Source: Novosphingobium sp. FKTRR1 (lineage in GTDB: Bacteria > Pseudomonadota > Alphaproteobacteria > Sphingomonadales > Sphingomonadaceae). Taken from it: a stretch of 46,081 nucleotides of DNA. A program made the translations under genes and the position numbers. The stretch is taken from positions 1 through 46,081 of the forward strand of contig NZ_JAIZDA010000030.1 in assembly GCF_020404405.1 (NCBI RefSeq), given 5' to 3'. Below, piece after piece: positions 1 through 8,402 of this stretch (positions are counted from its first letter, which is position 1; every line of letters begins with the position of its first letter). The notes under the pieces are model-generated. The model saw only the letters and a program-made list of their open reading frames with translations, searched no databases and was not told the origin of the DNA.

Positions 1-50
1 CCCGCACCTTCCCGCATATGCTTGCGGCGAGCGGTATCAGTCCAGGGCAT
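1..50 (-). CDS. IS5-like transposase, N-terminal fragment (runs off the window)
   Basis: Sixteen codons reading MPWTDTARRKHMREGA are visible before the window ends. This N-terminus resembles IS5-superfamily transposases common in sphingomonads, which begin MPWT(D/E)T.R and continue into a (Y/F).SDLTD.EW motif that is not visible here. The start codon is set by GGAGGAA seven to eight bases upstream. An identical fragment is present at the other end of the window. Confidence 0.6.
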   Translation of the reverse strand, partial: MPWTDTARRKHMREGA

Positions 51-127
51 GTGCTTCCTCCATCGTCTCGACAACGACGCTGAATCACAACCTACTGATA
101 TCGCTCAACCACTTTTCGCTCGGGCTC
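1..127 (-). mobile_element. 5' end of an IS5-like insertion sequence, left copy (partial)
   Basis: Positions 1-128 are the exact reverse complement of 45954-46081, so the same element end lies at both edges, reading outward. The copy contains an untranslated leader of about 77 bp, a strong GGAGGAA ribosome binding site and the first codons of a transposase. The outer boundary is probably gagcccgagcg at 117-127, because the two flanks diverge just beyond it; the one extra shared base is likely chance or target-site sequence. Only the 5' end is in the window, so family assignment rests on the transposase N-terminus. Confidence 0.75.
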
Positions 128-128
128 T

Positions 129-377
129 TAAAGTGGAGAACCCGATACATTCCTGCACCGAGCCCTTCGGGTCGCGTGTTCTACCTAGGCCATCGCTCGA
201 TTCGATAATTGTATGAATTCGACAAAATTGGTTGCTAAACCGTCACACTGGCCGGATTCCAAGGTTAATGAGCCAGTTAGCTTTGATGTGGTTCCAATTT
301 TGCTTGGTGAGGCGGTTTGCAGGCGCCCAAACAGCGGATATGGCTGGAGCGACCCGTCAATGGGGACGTTTACCTAG
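129..377. other. AT-richer spacer between IS end and pyrD, with one tiny ORF
   Basis: This 249-bp stretch has no recognisable gene and is visibly richer in A and T than its neighbours. It holds a 54-codon plus-strand ORF, 213-377, starting MNSTKLVAKPSHW and ending GYGWSDPSMGTFT. Its TAG stop directly abuts the pyrD ATG. No ribosome binding site precedes the ORF and I do not recognise the product; it may be chance, or the remains of a gene interrupted by the IS. The pyrD promoter presumably lies here, but I see no convincing -35/-10 pair. Confidence 0.4.
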
Positions 378-1409
378 ATGCTTTACCAATTCCTACGACC
401 CGCGCTGTTTGCGCTGGATGCCGAAACCGCCCACACTCTGACGTTGGCAGCCTTGCGCCTTGCGCCGCGCAGCTCGCGCGCGGCGCCCGAACCAATGCTG
501 GCGCATCGTGTTGCGGGAATTGCCTTTCCCAATCCGGTGGGTCTTGCTCCGGGGTTCGACAAGAATGCCGAAGTGCCCGATGCGGCGCTCGGGATGGGCT
601 TCGGCTATGTCGAAGTCGGCACTGTCACCCCGCGTCCGCAGCAGGGCAATCCCCGCCCGCGCCTGTTCCGACTGGTTGAGGATGAGGCGGTGATCAACCG
701 CATGGGGTTCAACAATCAGGGTGCCGATGTGGTTGCGCAGCGGCTGCGGAAGCGGGCGGGATCGCCCGGTATCGTCGGGGTCAACATCGGCGCCAACAAG
801 GATTCGGTCGATCGTATCGCCGATTATGCGGCAATGACCCGGCTCATGGCGCCGCTGGCGACGTATCTGACAGTCAACATCTCCTCGCCGAATACGCCCG
901 GTCTGCGCGCACTGCAGGACGAAGGCGCGCTGGCCGGACTGCTGGATGCGGTAATCGCGGCGCGCGGACGCCACAAGGCGCCGATCTTCCTGAAGCTGGC
1001 CCCCGATCTTGAACCGGCCGACATCGACGCGATCGGCCGGATCGCTATCGACCGCCGGATCGACGCGCTGATCGTCTCGAACACCACGATCCGGCGGCCC
1101 GCGCTGGTCTCGCGCCACGCTAAGGAAAGCGGCGGGCTTTCGGGTGCGCCTTTGCGCGATCTTTCGCTGCAACGCTTGCGCGATTTCCGCAAGGCCACCG
1201 GCGGTGCGATTCCGCTGATCGGCGTGGGCGGCATCGCCTCGGCAGAAGATGCGTGGGCCAGGATCAAGGCCGGGGCCAGCCTGGTCCAGATCTACAGCTC
1301 GCTGGTCTATCACGGGCCCAAGCTGGTCGAACGGATCGTCAAGGGTCTGGCGGAACGCGCCCGGACCGAAGGCTTCGGCAGCATTGCAGAGGCGATCGGT
1401 AGCGAATAG
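378..1409 (+). CDS. pyrD: Dihydroorotate dehydrogenase (quinone), class 2
   Basis: Oxidises dihydroorotate to orotate in pyrimidine synthesis and passes electrons to membrane quinone through FMN. The 343-residue length fits class 2 enzymes. The N-terminal MLYQFLRPALFALDAE segment is the amphipathic helix region that class 2 enzymes use to dock at the inner membrane. The FMN-binding core shows GLAPGFDKNAE near residue 55, NRMGFNNQG near 108, NISSPNTPGLR near 167 (Ser170 aligns with the class 2 catalytic serine) and IGVGGI near 275. The ATG at 378 is preceded by GGGGAC about ten bases upstream. The gamma-glutamyltransferase gene starts ten bases after the stop, so the two are probably co-transcribed. 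Confidence 0.95.
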   Translation: MLYQFLRPALFALDAETAHTLTLAALRLAPRSSRAAPEPMLAHRVAGIAFPNPVGLAPGFDKNAEVPDAALGMGFGYVEVGTVTPRPQQGNPRPRLFRLVEDEAVINRMGFNNQGADVVAQRLRKRAGSPGIVGVNIGANKDSVDRIADYAAMTRLMAPLATYLTVNISSPNTPGLRALQDEGALAGLLDAVIAARGRHKAPIFLKLAPDLEPADIDAIGRIAIDRRIDALIVSNTTIRRPALVSRHAKESGGLSGAPLRDLSLQRLRDFRKATGGAIPLIGVGGIASAEDAWARIKAGASLVQIYSSLVYHGPKLVERIVKGLAERARTEGFGSIAEAIGSE

Positions 1410-1418
1410 CGTAAGGGC

Positions 1419-3161
1419 ATGACATCACGCCCGCAACTGTTGCTGCTGCTTCCCGCGCTCCTTGCGCTGACAATTGCCGATCCGGCATTCGCCCGGCCTG
1501 CGCGTCCTCCTGCCAAGGCATCGCCCGTCGGCGCGGTTACGGGGCATGTAGGTGGGGCAGTGTCCGCAGCCGATCCGCGCGCGGCGCAGGCCGGAGCGGC
1601 CATGTTGCGGCTGGGTGGTTCTGCCACCGACGCAGCCATTGCCACGATGCTGGCGCTGGGCGTGGTCGAACCACAAAGTTCGGGGATCGGCGGCGGCGGC
1701 TTTCTGGTCACCGCTGATGCAAACGGGCAGGTCGACACCATCGATGGCCGCGAAGCCGCACCCCACACAGCTGGGCCGGACTGGTTCGTGGTCGATGGCC
1801 AGCTACTTACGCATGAGCGCGCTGTGCCCGGCGGGCGCAGTGTCGGCGTGCCCGGCAATCTGCAACTGGCCGCACTGGCCCACCAGCGGCATGGCAAACT
1901 GCCCTGGCGCACGGTGTTCGGCCCGGCGATCGCGCTGGCCCGCGATGGCTTCGCGATGAGCGCACGGCTCAACAACTCGCTGGCCTTGTTCAAGGATATC
2001 GCCGGATTGTCGCCCGCGGGTCGCAAGCTGTGGTTCGCGCCCGACGGCAACCCGCTTCCGGTGGGAACCGTCGTGCGCAACCCGGCGCTGGCCAAGCTGC
2101 TTGGCGACATTGCCGCGCGTGGACCCGACGCCTTCTATCGCGGGGCCAATGCCAGGGCCCTGACCAGCGCCGTGCAGCACAGCACAATCAACCCCGCGCC
2201 GCTGACCGAGGCCGACCTTGCCGCCTACAAGGCGCAGCCGCGCGCCGCCCTGTGCCGCCCCTATCGCGGCTGGCGGGTATGCTCGATGGGTCCGCCCTCG
2301 GCTGGCGGGATCATCGTGCTGCAAGTGCTGGGCATGCTCGAACGCTTTGATCTCAAGGCCTTGGGGCCAGCCTCTCCCGAAGCGTGGCACCTGATTGCCG
2401 AGGCTGAGCGGCTGGCCTTTGCCGACAGAGACCGGTTTGTGGCCGACCCCGACAAGGTTGCCGTGCCCACCGCCGGGTTGATCGCCGACGATTATATCGC
2501 CGCGCGCTCGGCGCTGATCGCGCAAGGAACCGCATTGCCGGTGGCCGAGTCCGGTGCGCCAGCCGGAGCGCAAGTCGCCTTTGCGGCAGCTCCGCCGATC
2601 AAGGAAAACGGTACGACGCACTTCGTTGCGGTCGATGCAAAAGGGGGCGTGGCGAGCTACACCTCGACCGTGGAGAGCGGGTTCGGTTCGGGGCTGGTCG
2701 TCTCGGGCTATGTCCTCAACAACGAGCTGACCGATTTCAATCTGGCGCCCGACGAACAGGGCAAGCCGACGGCCAACCGCGTCGGCGCCGACAAGCGGCC
2801 GCGCAGTTCGATGAGCCCGGTGGTCGTGTTCGGGCCGGATGGCCGCTTCCGCATGGCCGCAGGTGCCGCCGGGGGCTTCACCATTCCGCCTCAAGTGATC
2901 CGCGTCCTGACCGGGACGCTCGACTGGGGACTGACCGCGCGCGAGGCCATCACCCTGCCGGTGATCGTGCCGGTGGGCGACACGCTGCTGGTCGAAGCGG
3001 GAACCCCGCTTGAGGGTATGGTTCCCGCGCTCAAGGCGATGGGGCATGCCAAGGTCGTGGCCATCCCACTGCGGTTGAAGGCGAATGCGGTCGAAAGTGT
3101 CGACGGTACTTTGCGCGGGGCGGCCGACCCGCGCAGCGAAGGGGCGGCGGTTTCGCCCTGA
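1419..3161 (+). CDS. ggt: Gamma-glutamyltransferase, periplasmic
   Basis: Hydrolyses or transfers the gamma-glutamyl group of glutathione and related compounds. An N-terminal signal peptide (residues 1-25, leucine-rich core, cleavage likely after PAFA) sends it to the periplasm. The precursor is expected to self-cleave before the nucleophilic threonine: the motif KENGTTHF places this at about Thr399, matching Thr391 of the E. coli enzyme. Other family landmarks are SSGIGGGGF near residue 87, YTSTVESGFGSGLV downstream of the nucleophile, LNNELTDF, and RPRSSMSPVV. Length (580 residues) is normal for the unprocessed precursor. It lies ten bases downstream of pyrD with a weak TAAGGG ribosome site overlapping the gap. 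Confidence 0.93.
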   Translation: MTSRPQLLLLLPALLALTIADPAFARPARPPAKASPVGAVTGHVGGAVSAADPRAAQAGAAMLRLGGSATDAAIATMLALGVVEPQSSGIGGGGFLVTADANGQVDTIDGREAAPHTAGPDWFVVDGQLLTHERAVPGGRSVGVPGNLQLAALAHQRHGKLPWRTVFGPAIALARDGFAMSARLNNSLALFKDIAGLSPAGRKLWFAPDGNPLPVGTVVRNPALAKLLGDIAARGPDAFYRGANARALTSAVQHSTINPAPLTEADLAAYKAQPRAALCRPYRGWRVCSMGPPSAGGIIVLQVLGMLERFDLKALGPASPEAWHLIAEAERLAFADRDRFVADPDKVAVPTAGLIADDYIAARSALIAQGTALPVAESGAPAGAQVAFAAAPPIKENGTTHFVAVDAKGGVASYTSTVESGFGSGLVVSGYVLNNELTDFNLAPDEQGKPTANRVGADKRPRSSMSPVVVFGPDGRFRMAAGAAGGFTIPPQVIRVLTGTLDWGLTAREAITLPVIVPVGDTLLVEAGTPLEGMVPALKAMGHAKVVAIPLRLKANAVESVDGTLRGAADPRSEGAAVSP

Positions 3162-3288
3162 TCAACCGCGGGCTTTCTGCCAGCACGGGTCGCTTGCCGT
3201 AGCGGCAGCGTACCCTTAGGATCGCCAACCAGTCATTTTGAAGGGGTATGCCGAAATACCGGCGACCCGGGGACGAGGATTTTTACGC

Positions 3289-5112
3289 GTGCAGCTTTCC
3301 GACTTTGCCACTTTCCCGAACCTGGTCGCCATGTTCTTCGACCGCGCCCGCATTCGGGGAGCCGCGCCGATGCTGTGGGCCAAGCGGGCCGGACAATGGC
3401 AATCGCTGTCATGGGACGAAGCGGCCGATGCGGTCGCACTGCTGGCCCGGAATTTGCGCGCGCTGGGCTTGAACGAAGGTGACCGGGTGGCGCTGGTGTC
3501 GGAAAACCGGCCCGAATGGTGCATCGCCGATCTTGCGATCATGGCCGCAGGGCTGGTCACCGTGCCCACCTACACCACCAATACCGAGCGCGACCATCTG
3601 CATATCCTGCAGAACTCGGGTGCGCGTGCGGTGATCGTGTCCACGCCAAAGCTGGCGCAGCCGCTGCTGGGCGCGGCCTTGCGCGCCGCCGATTGCGAAC
3701 ATGTCATCGGGATTGAGCCCTTGAAGCGCATGCAGGCCGGCGCGCTGACCTTTCACGACTGGCAGGATCTTGTCACCGGTGATGCCGCTTCGGCCCGGGC
3801 AGAGGCGCAGACCCGCGCCGCCACGATCGGTCGCGATGATCTGGCCTGCCTGATCTACACCAGCGGCACCGGCGGCGCCCCGCGCGGCGTGCGCCAGCAC
3901 CATGGCGCGATCCTGTGCAACGTGGCGGGCGCGGCGCGCATTCTGGCTGAGGACTTCGGTTGGGGGGACGAAGTGTTCCTTTCGTTCCTGCCGCTCAGCC
4001 ATGCCTATGAGCACAGCGCCGGGCAGTTCCTGCCGATCGGCATGGGCGGGCAGATCTATTACGCCGAGGGGCTGGAGAAACTGGCCAGCAACATCGAGGA
4101 AACCCGCCCGACGATCATGGTGGTGGTGCCGCGCCTGTTCGAGGTGCTGCGCACGCGGATCATGAAGCAGATCGAGAAGCAAGGTGGTCTTGCCAGCTTC
4201 CTGATGGACCGCGCGCTGGCGATCGGCGTGCGCAACGCCAACGCCGGGGGGCGCCGCCGGCTGGTCGACATGCCGATGAACCTTGTCCTTGAACGCACGC
4301 TGCGGCCCAAGATCCGCAAGCGCTTTGGCGGGCGCTTGAAGGCGATGGTTTCGGGTGGCGCTCCGCTCAACCCCGAAGTCGGCGTGTTCTTCGAGGCGAT
4401 GGGCCTGACCATGCTGCAAGGCTATGGCCAGACCGAATCGGGGCCGGTGATCTCGTGCAACCGTCCGGCTGCGGGCGTCGCCATGGATACCGTCGGCCCG
4501 CCGATGCAGGATGTCGAGGTGCGCATCGCCGAGGATGGCGAGATCCTCGTGCGGGGCGAACTGGTCATGCACGGCTACTGGCGCAACGAGGCCGAGACCG
4601 CGCGGGTCATCCCCACCAGCGGTCCGCAAGCGGGCTGGCTGCACACCGGCGACATCGGCCATATCGATGCACGCGGACGGATCGTCATCACCGACCGCAA
4701 GAAGGACATGATCGTCAACGACAAGGGCGACAACATCTCGCCGCAGAAGGTCGAAGGCATGCTGACGCTGCAGCCCGAAATCGCGCAGGCGATGGTCAGT
4801 GGCGACAAGCGGCCTTATGTCGTCGGACTGATCGTCCCTGACGCCGAATGGGCGTTCGACTGGGCGCGCGCGGCAGGCGAGAAGTTCGATCTGGTGGCAC
4901 TTCAGGATCTGCCTGCTTTCCGTGCCGCGCTGCGCAGCGCGATCGACCGGGTAAATGCCGATCTGTCGGTGATCGAACGCGTCCGCCAGTTCACCTTCGC
5001 CGACGAGCCGTTCTCCATCGAGAACGAGGAAATGACTCCCAGCCTGAAGATCCGCCGTCACAAGATCCGCGAGCGCTACGCCGCGCGGGTGGACGCGCTG
5101 TACAAGGGATAA
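3289..5112 (+). CDS. Long-chain fatty-acid-CoA ligase (AMP-forming, FadD15-like)
   Basis: Activates a fatty acid to acyl-AMP and then acyl-CoA. The adenylate-forming fold is shown by the phosphate loop YTSGTGGAPRGV (the usual TTG.PKG is changed to TGG.PRG, as in FadD15-type proteins), YGQTESGPV, HTGDIG and the hinge DRKKDMIVNDKGDNISP. The C-terminal lysine region SLKIRRHKI is present. I chose GTG at 3289 (607 residues) because GAGG lies ten bases upstream; a TTG at 3238 would add 17 residues but has a poorly placed ribosome site. The gene follows ggt by about 127 bp and may have its own promoter. Substrate chain length cannot be read from sequence. Confidence 0.85.
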   Translation: MQLSDFATFPNLVAMFFDRARIRGAAPMLWAKRAGQWQSLSWDEAADAVALLARNLRALGLNEGDRVALVSENRPEWCIADLAIMAAGLVTVPTYTTNTERDHLHILQNSGARAVIVSTPKLAQPLLGAALRAADCEHVIGIEPLKRMQAGALTFHDWQDLVTGDAASARAEAQTRAATIGRDDLACLIYTSGTGGAPRGVRQHHGAILCNVAGAARILAEDFGWGDEVFLSFLPLSHAYEHSAGQFLPIGMGGQIYYAEGLEKLASNIEETRPTIMVVVPRLFEVLRTRIMKQIEKQGGLASFLMDRALAIGVRNANAGGRRRLVDMPMNLVLERTLRPKIRKRFGGRLKAMVSGGAPLNPEVGVFFEAMGLTMLQGYGQTESGPVISCNRPAAGVAMDTVGPPMQDVEVRIAEDGEILVRGELVMHGYWRNEAETARVIPTSGPQAGWLHTGDIGHIDARGRIVITDRKKDMIVNDKGDNISPQKVEGMLTLQPEIAQAMVSGDKRPYVVGLIVPDAEWAFDWARAAGEKFDLVALQDLPAFRAALRSAIDRVNADLSVIERVRQFTFADEPFSIENEEMTPSLKIRRHKIRERYAARVDALYKG

Positions 5113-5130
5113 TCCGCCCCGGATTTGCGC

Positions 5131-5496
5131 TCAGAAGATCTCGAATTCCTCGGTCATGAAGATCGAGGAGGCGGTGAAGTCGATGAAATTGCGCTCGTCC
5201 TCCAGCAGCATGCGGGCGGCGGCAAGGCCATCGGCGGTGCCGGTTCCGGCGGCGAGTTCCTCGGGCGAATTCCACCAGATCTCGGTGATGCCGTCGAATG
5301 CTTCGGCAAGCCCGCGTGATGCCCGAAACCCGGCGTTGGCTTGCGGCAGGCGAGCGTGGCTTTGCACATAGCGAACCGCGCCGATGGCGGTGGCGACGCT
5401 GCGAACCTTGGGCGCATGGTCTTCCAGCCAATAGCGCTGGAATTCGTCCTCGCTCAGATCGGCGCGGCGGCGGATGCAATAGACAAGCTTGATCAT
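5131..5496 (-). CDS. EthD-domain protein (ferredoxin-like dimeric alpha/beta barrel)
   Basis: A 121-residue protein starting MIKLVYCIRRRADLSEDEF and continuing RYWLEDHAPKV, which is the EthD signature (F..YW...H.P...). The second half has the FDGITEIWWNS strand and a C-terminal NFIDFTASSIFMTEEFEIF segment typical of the family. EthD proteins are small dimers, often of unknown catalytic role, found beside oxidative degradation genes. It is convergent with the upstream CoA ligase, with 18 bp between the stops. No partner enzyme is adjacent, so its job is not predictable here. Confidence 0.85.
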   Translation of the reverse strand: MIKLVYCIRRRADLSEDEFQRYWLEDHAPKVRSVATAIGAVRYVQSHARLPQANAGFRASRGLAEAFDGITEIWWNSPEELAAGTGTADGLAAARMLLEDERNFIDFTASSIFMTEEFEIF

Positions 5497-5562
5497 CGTT
5501 TCCTCCCCGGATTCTTACCCGAAGCAGGATGCCATGATGTCAGATCGAGGCAATAGGCCGGC

Positions 5563-6090
5563 TCAGGCCGCTTCAAGTTCCACGTATTCGGGGAAGAACG
5601 CGGGTTCACGGGTGGACCAGCCGGGTGCGGTGGCGGCGGCTTCGCTGATCGACTGGAGCAGTTTCTTGCGCTTTTCCGGGCGGATCTGCGGCAAGGCGGC
5701 GGCACCGCAGAACGCGGCGGGCAGCCAGCGCCGCACTTCGGCACCCAGCAGGCGTTCGTACAGGAACCGGAACGCACAGAAGCTGGTCAGCGCTTCCTGC
5801 GACAGGTCGAACGTGGTCACGCGCAGCATCGGGCCCATGAATGCCTCGATCGTGTCGAGGTTCTCGCCCTTGGGCATGTCGCGACGCAACAGTTTGAGAT
5901 CCTGATAGACGACGTATTGCGCGCGGATCGAGGCTTTTTCACGCGGTGTCCGGCCCCATAGGCGGAACGCGTCGGCCCGTGCCAGCCCGATATCGAGACT
6001 GCGCCGGATATAGCGCTGCTCGCACGGAGAGAAACTCGCGAACTCGCGAAGCTCGGAAAGGATCGTCTGCGCAGACGGCGTGTTCGACAT
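5563..6090 (-). CDS. Hypothetical protein, 175 residues
   Basis: Starts MSNTPSAQTILSELREF. The composition is largely helical and charged, with no signal peptide or membrane segment and no motif I recognise. It lies 66 bp downstream of the EthD gene in the same direction on the opposite strand reading, so the two could be co-transcribed. A TTAG-N7-TTAA site lies about 70 bp upstream of its start and may be regulatory. Coding character is good (a single long frame with strong GC3 bias), so I consider it a real gene of unknown function. Confidence 0.7.
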   Translation of the reverse strand: MSNTPSAQTILSELREFASFSPCEQRYIRRSLDIGLARADAFRLWGRTPREKASIRAQYVVYQDLKLLRRDMPKGENLDTIEAFMGPMLRVTTFDLSQEALTSFCAFRFLYERLLGAEVRRWLPAAFCGAAALPQIRPEKRKKLLQSISEAAATAPGWSTREPAFFPEYVELEAA

Positions 6091-6156
6091 GACCCGACTC
6101 CCGCCGGGGCGGCAGATGCCAGTACCCCGGTATCCAGCGAGGCTAGGCCTCCCTGG

Positions 6157-6171
6157 TTAGCGAGCCGTTAA
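6157..6171. promoter_or_regulatory. Possible CtrA-like site (TTAG-N7-TTAA)
   Basis: The gap between the divergent 175-residue hypothetical gene and the LysR gene contains TTAG, seven bases, then TTAA, one base off the alphaproteobacterial CtrA consensus TTAA-N7-TTAA. Another TTAA follows four bases later. This is a short motif and could be chance; it is reported because it falls in a divergent intergenic region. Confidence 0.3.
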
Positions 6172-6320
6172 ATGGTTAATGCGGATCGCGACGAAGGGTC
6201 GTTGCCAGCGGGGCGGTAACGAATTTCCGCAGCACTCGATCCTGATCGGTGCAGGGGGCGGGCTATCCGCCGCGACAATGCGCGCTGGAAAGCAGATCGA
6301 CCCATGTCTACAGTTCATCA

Positions 6321-7217
6321 ATGCACCGCGACGATCTTCTCGACCTCAATGCGTTCATGGCAGTGGCCGAGGAACGCAGCTTTACCCGTGCAGCGGCCAA
6401 GCTGAACACATCGCAATCGGCGCTGAGCCATACCATCCGGCGGCTGGAGGCACGGCTGGGCGTGCGGCTGTTGACCCGCACCACCCGCAGCGTGGCGCCG
6501 ACCGCGGCGGGCGAACGCCTGCTTGGAACGCTTCGCCCCGCGCTTGAGGACATCGCGGCCGAACTTTCCTCGCTCGGCGAACTGCGCGAAAAACCGGCGG
6601 GCCTGATCCGCATCACGACATCGCGTCATGCGGCGACGGCGGTGTTGTGGCCCGCGCTGGAACGCCTCCTGCCCGATTATCCCGACATCCAGGTCGAGGT
6701 CAGCATCAGCAGCGGACTGACCGATATCGTCGCCGAACGCTTCGATGCGGGCATCCGGCTGGGCGAGCAAGTGGCCAAGGACATGATCGCGGTACGGATC
6801 AGCCCCGAACAACGCATGGCCGTGGTCGGCGCCCCGGCCTATTTCAACGCGCACCCCAAGCCGGTCGTGCCGCAGGATCTGGCCAACCACCAATGCATCA
6901 ACTTGCGCATGCAGTCATCGGGCGGGCTTTATGCGTGGGAGCTTGAACGCGATGGTCGCGAGCTGAAAGTCAGGGTTGACGGGCAACTGACCTTCAACGA
7001 TTCGCATCTGATGGTTGAGGCGGCCAAGGCGGGGATGGGGCTGGCCTGCACCTTGGAAGCCAATGTGCGCGATCTGGTGGCGCAAGGCTCGCTGGTGCAG
7101 GTTCTGGAGGACTGGTGCCCACCATTTGCGGGCTATCATCTCTATTACCCCAGTCGCCGCCAGCCATCGGCCGCATTTACGCTGCTGGTCGAAGCTCTGC
7201 GCTACCGAGGCGATTGA
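6321..7217 (+). CDS. LysR-family transcriptional regulator
   Basis: A 298-residue LysR-type regulator. The N-terminal winged helix-turn-helix spans about residues 5-65 (LNAFMAVAEERSFTRAAAKL, then SQSALSHTIRRLEARLGVRL), followed by the linker helix and an effector-binding domain from about residue 95. I placed the start at 6321, because LysR proteins begin only a few residues before the LNAF helix; an upstream in-frame start at 6249 would add an unlikely extension. The aldo/keto reductase gene follows 132 bp downstream in the same direction and is the most obvious candidate target. The effector is unknown. Confidence 0.9.
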   Translation: MHRDDLLDLNAFMAVAEERSFTRAAAKLNTSQSALSHTIRRLEARLGVRLLTRTTRSVAPTAAGERLLGTLRPALEDIAAELSSLGELREKPAGLIRITTSRHAATAVLWPALERLLPDYPDIQVEVSISSGLTDIVAERFDAGIRLGEQVAKDMIAVRISPEQRMAVVGAPAYFNAHPKPVVPQDLANHQCINLRMQSSGGLYAWELERDGRELKVRVDGQLTFNDSHLMVEAAKAGMGLACTLEANVRDLVAQGSLVQVLEDWCPPFAGYHLYYPSRRQPSAAFTLLVEALRYRGD

Positions 7218-7349
7218 TCTGCGCCAGAATTGATGAATGGGTGACATGACTGCATGCGGCCCGCGCCCTCTAATGGCCAGCGCGACCCGCCCTTATCTTC
7301 TGCCCATTGTCAGGCGGACTAGCATCCTGCCGATGGAGGAGATCGAAAC

Positions 7350-8339
7350 ATGAAAAAGCGCATTCTGGGCACGAGCGGGCTCGAAGTCTCGGCGATCGGT
7401 TTTGGCTGCATGGGGTTGAACTTCAGCTATGGCGAAGCGCTCGACAAGCAGGCCGCCATCACGCTGATCCGCCAGACCGTCGAGCGCGGTGAAACGTTCT
7501 TCGACACCGCCGAAGTCTATGGGCCGTGGACCAACGAGGAAATCGTCGGCGAAGCACTGGCCCCAGTGCGCGACCGCGTGGTGATCGCGACCAAATTCGG
7601 CTTCAACATCGTCGATGGCAAGATGGCGGGCACCAACAGCACGCCCGAACAGATCCGGAAGGTTGCCGATGGATCGCTCAAGCGGTTGGGCGTGGAGCAG
7701 ATCGACCTGTTCTACCAGCATCGCGTCGATCCCGCCGTGCCGATCGAGGATGTTGCGGGCACCGTCAAGGAACTGATCGCCGAGGGCAAGGTCAAGCATT
7801 TCGGCATGTCCGAGCCCTCGGCCGCTACCTTGCGGCGGGCGCACGCGGTGCAGCCGGTGGCCGCATTGCAGAACGAATATTCGCTCTGGACGCGGGGGCC
7901 GGAAACCAACGGCATCCTTGAAGCCTGCGACGAACTGGGCATCGCTCTGGTCGCCTACAGTCCGCTCGGCAAGGGCTTCCTGACCGGCGCGATGAACAAG
8001 GACACCAAGCTGGGCGAGGGGGACTTCCGCAAGATCCTGCCGCGTTTCACGCCCGAGGCGATGGAGAAGAACCAGTCGCTGATCGATCTGCTGGTCCAGA
8101 TCGCCAGCGACAAGCAAGCGACCCCCGCGCAGGTCGCGCTGGCCTGGTTGCTGGCGCAGCGCCCATACATCGTCCCCATCCCCGGCACGACCAAGCTAAG
8201 CCGCTTTGAAGAGAACATCGCGGCGGCCGACCTTGAGCTGACTGCTGCCGACCTGACCCGGATCGGCGAAGCGCTAAAGGCAATCGATGTCGAGGGCGAG
8301 CGCTACCCTGCGCAGTTGCTGTCCACCGTCGGGCGCTGA
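7350..8339 (+). CDS. Aldo/keto reductase
   Basis: NADPH-dependent reductase of the (beta/alpha)8-barrel aldo/keto reductase superfamily, 329 residues, cytoplasmic. The catalytic tetrad is visible: Asp and Tyr in ETFFDTAEVYGP (about residues 52-57), Lys in IATKFGF (about 80) and His in FYQHRVDP (about 124). The cofactor-binding C-terminus shows PIPGTTKLSRFEEN. The sequence type (IGFGCMGLNFSYG near the start) matches the YajO/YakC-like group that reduces diverse aldehydes and ketones. GGAGGAGA upstream of the ATG is a strong ribosome site. Substrate is not predictable; control by the upstream LysR regulator is plausible. Confidence 0.92.
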   Translation: MKKRILGTSGLEVSAIGFGCMGLNFSYGEALDKQAAITLIRQTVERGETFFDTAEVYGPWTNEEIVGEALAPVRDRVVIATKFGFNIVDGKMAGTNSTPEQIRKVADGSLKRLGVEQIDLFYQHRVDPAVPIEDVAGTVKELIAEGKVKHFGMSEPSAATLRRAHAVQPVAALQNEYSLWTRGPETNGILEACDELGIALVAYSPLGKGFLTGAMNKDTKLGEGDFRKILPRFTPEAMEKNQSLIDLLVQIASDKQATPAQVALAWLLAQRPYIVPIPGTTKLSRFEENIAAADLELTAADLTRIGEALKAIDVEGERYPAQLLSTVGR

Positions 8340-8355
8340 GGCGCTCCTGATGCCC

Positions 8356-8387
8356 TGAGGTCGCGCGCGCCGCCGTGCGCGGCCTCA
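8356..8387. terminator. Hairpin between convergent genes (likely bidirectional terminator)
   Basis: TGAGGTCGCGCGC (8356-8368) pairs with GTGCGCGGCCTCA (8375-8387) to form a 13-bp stem with two G-U wobbles and a six-base loop. It sits 16 bp after the aldo/keto reductase stop and 16 bp from the stop of the opposing diguanylate cyclase. No clear U-tract follows on either strand, so the mechanism of termination is uncertain. Confidence 0.5.
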
Positions 8388-8402
8388 AGACGGCAGCGTT
8401 AC

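Noticed and set aside
22..216. 64-codon plus-strand open frame at the left edge
   Set aside because: It reads antisense through the IS leader; an equivalent frame appears at the right edge for the same reason.
3409..5061. 550-codon minus-strand open frame
   Set aside because: Mirror of the acyl-CoA ligase; Arg/His/Gln-rich shadow with no motif.
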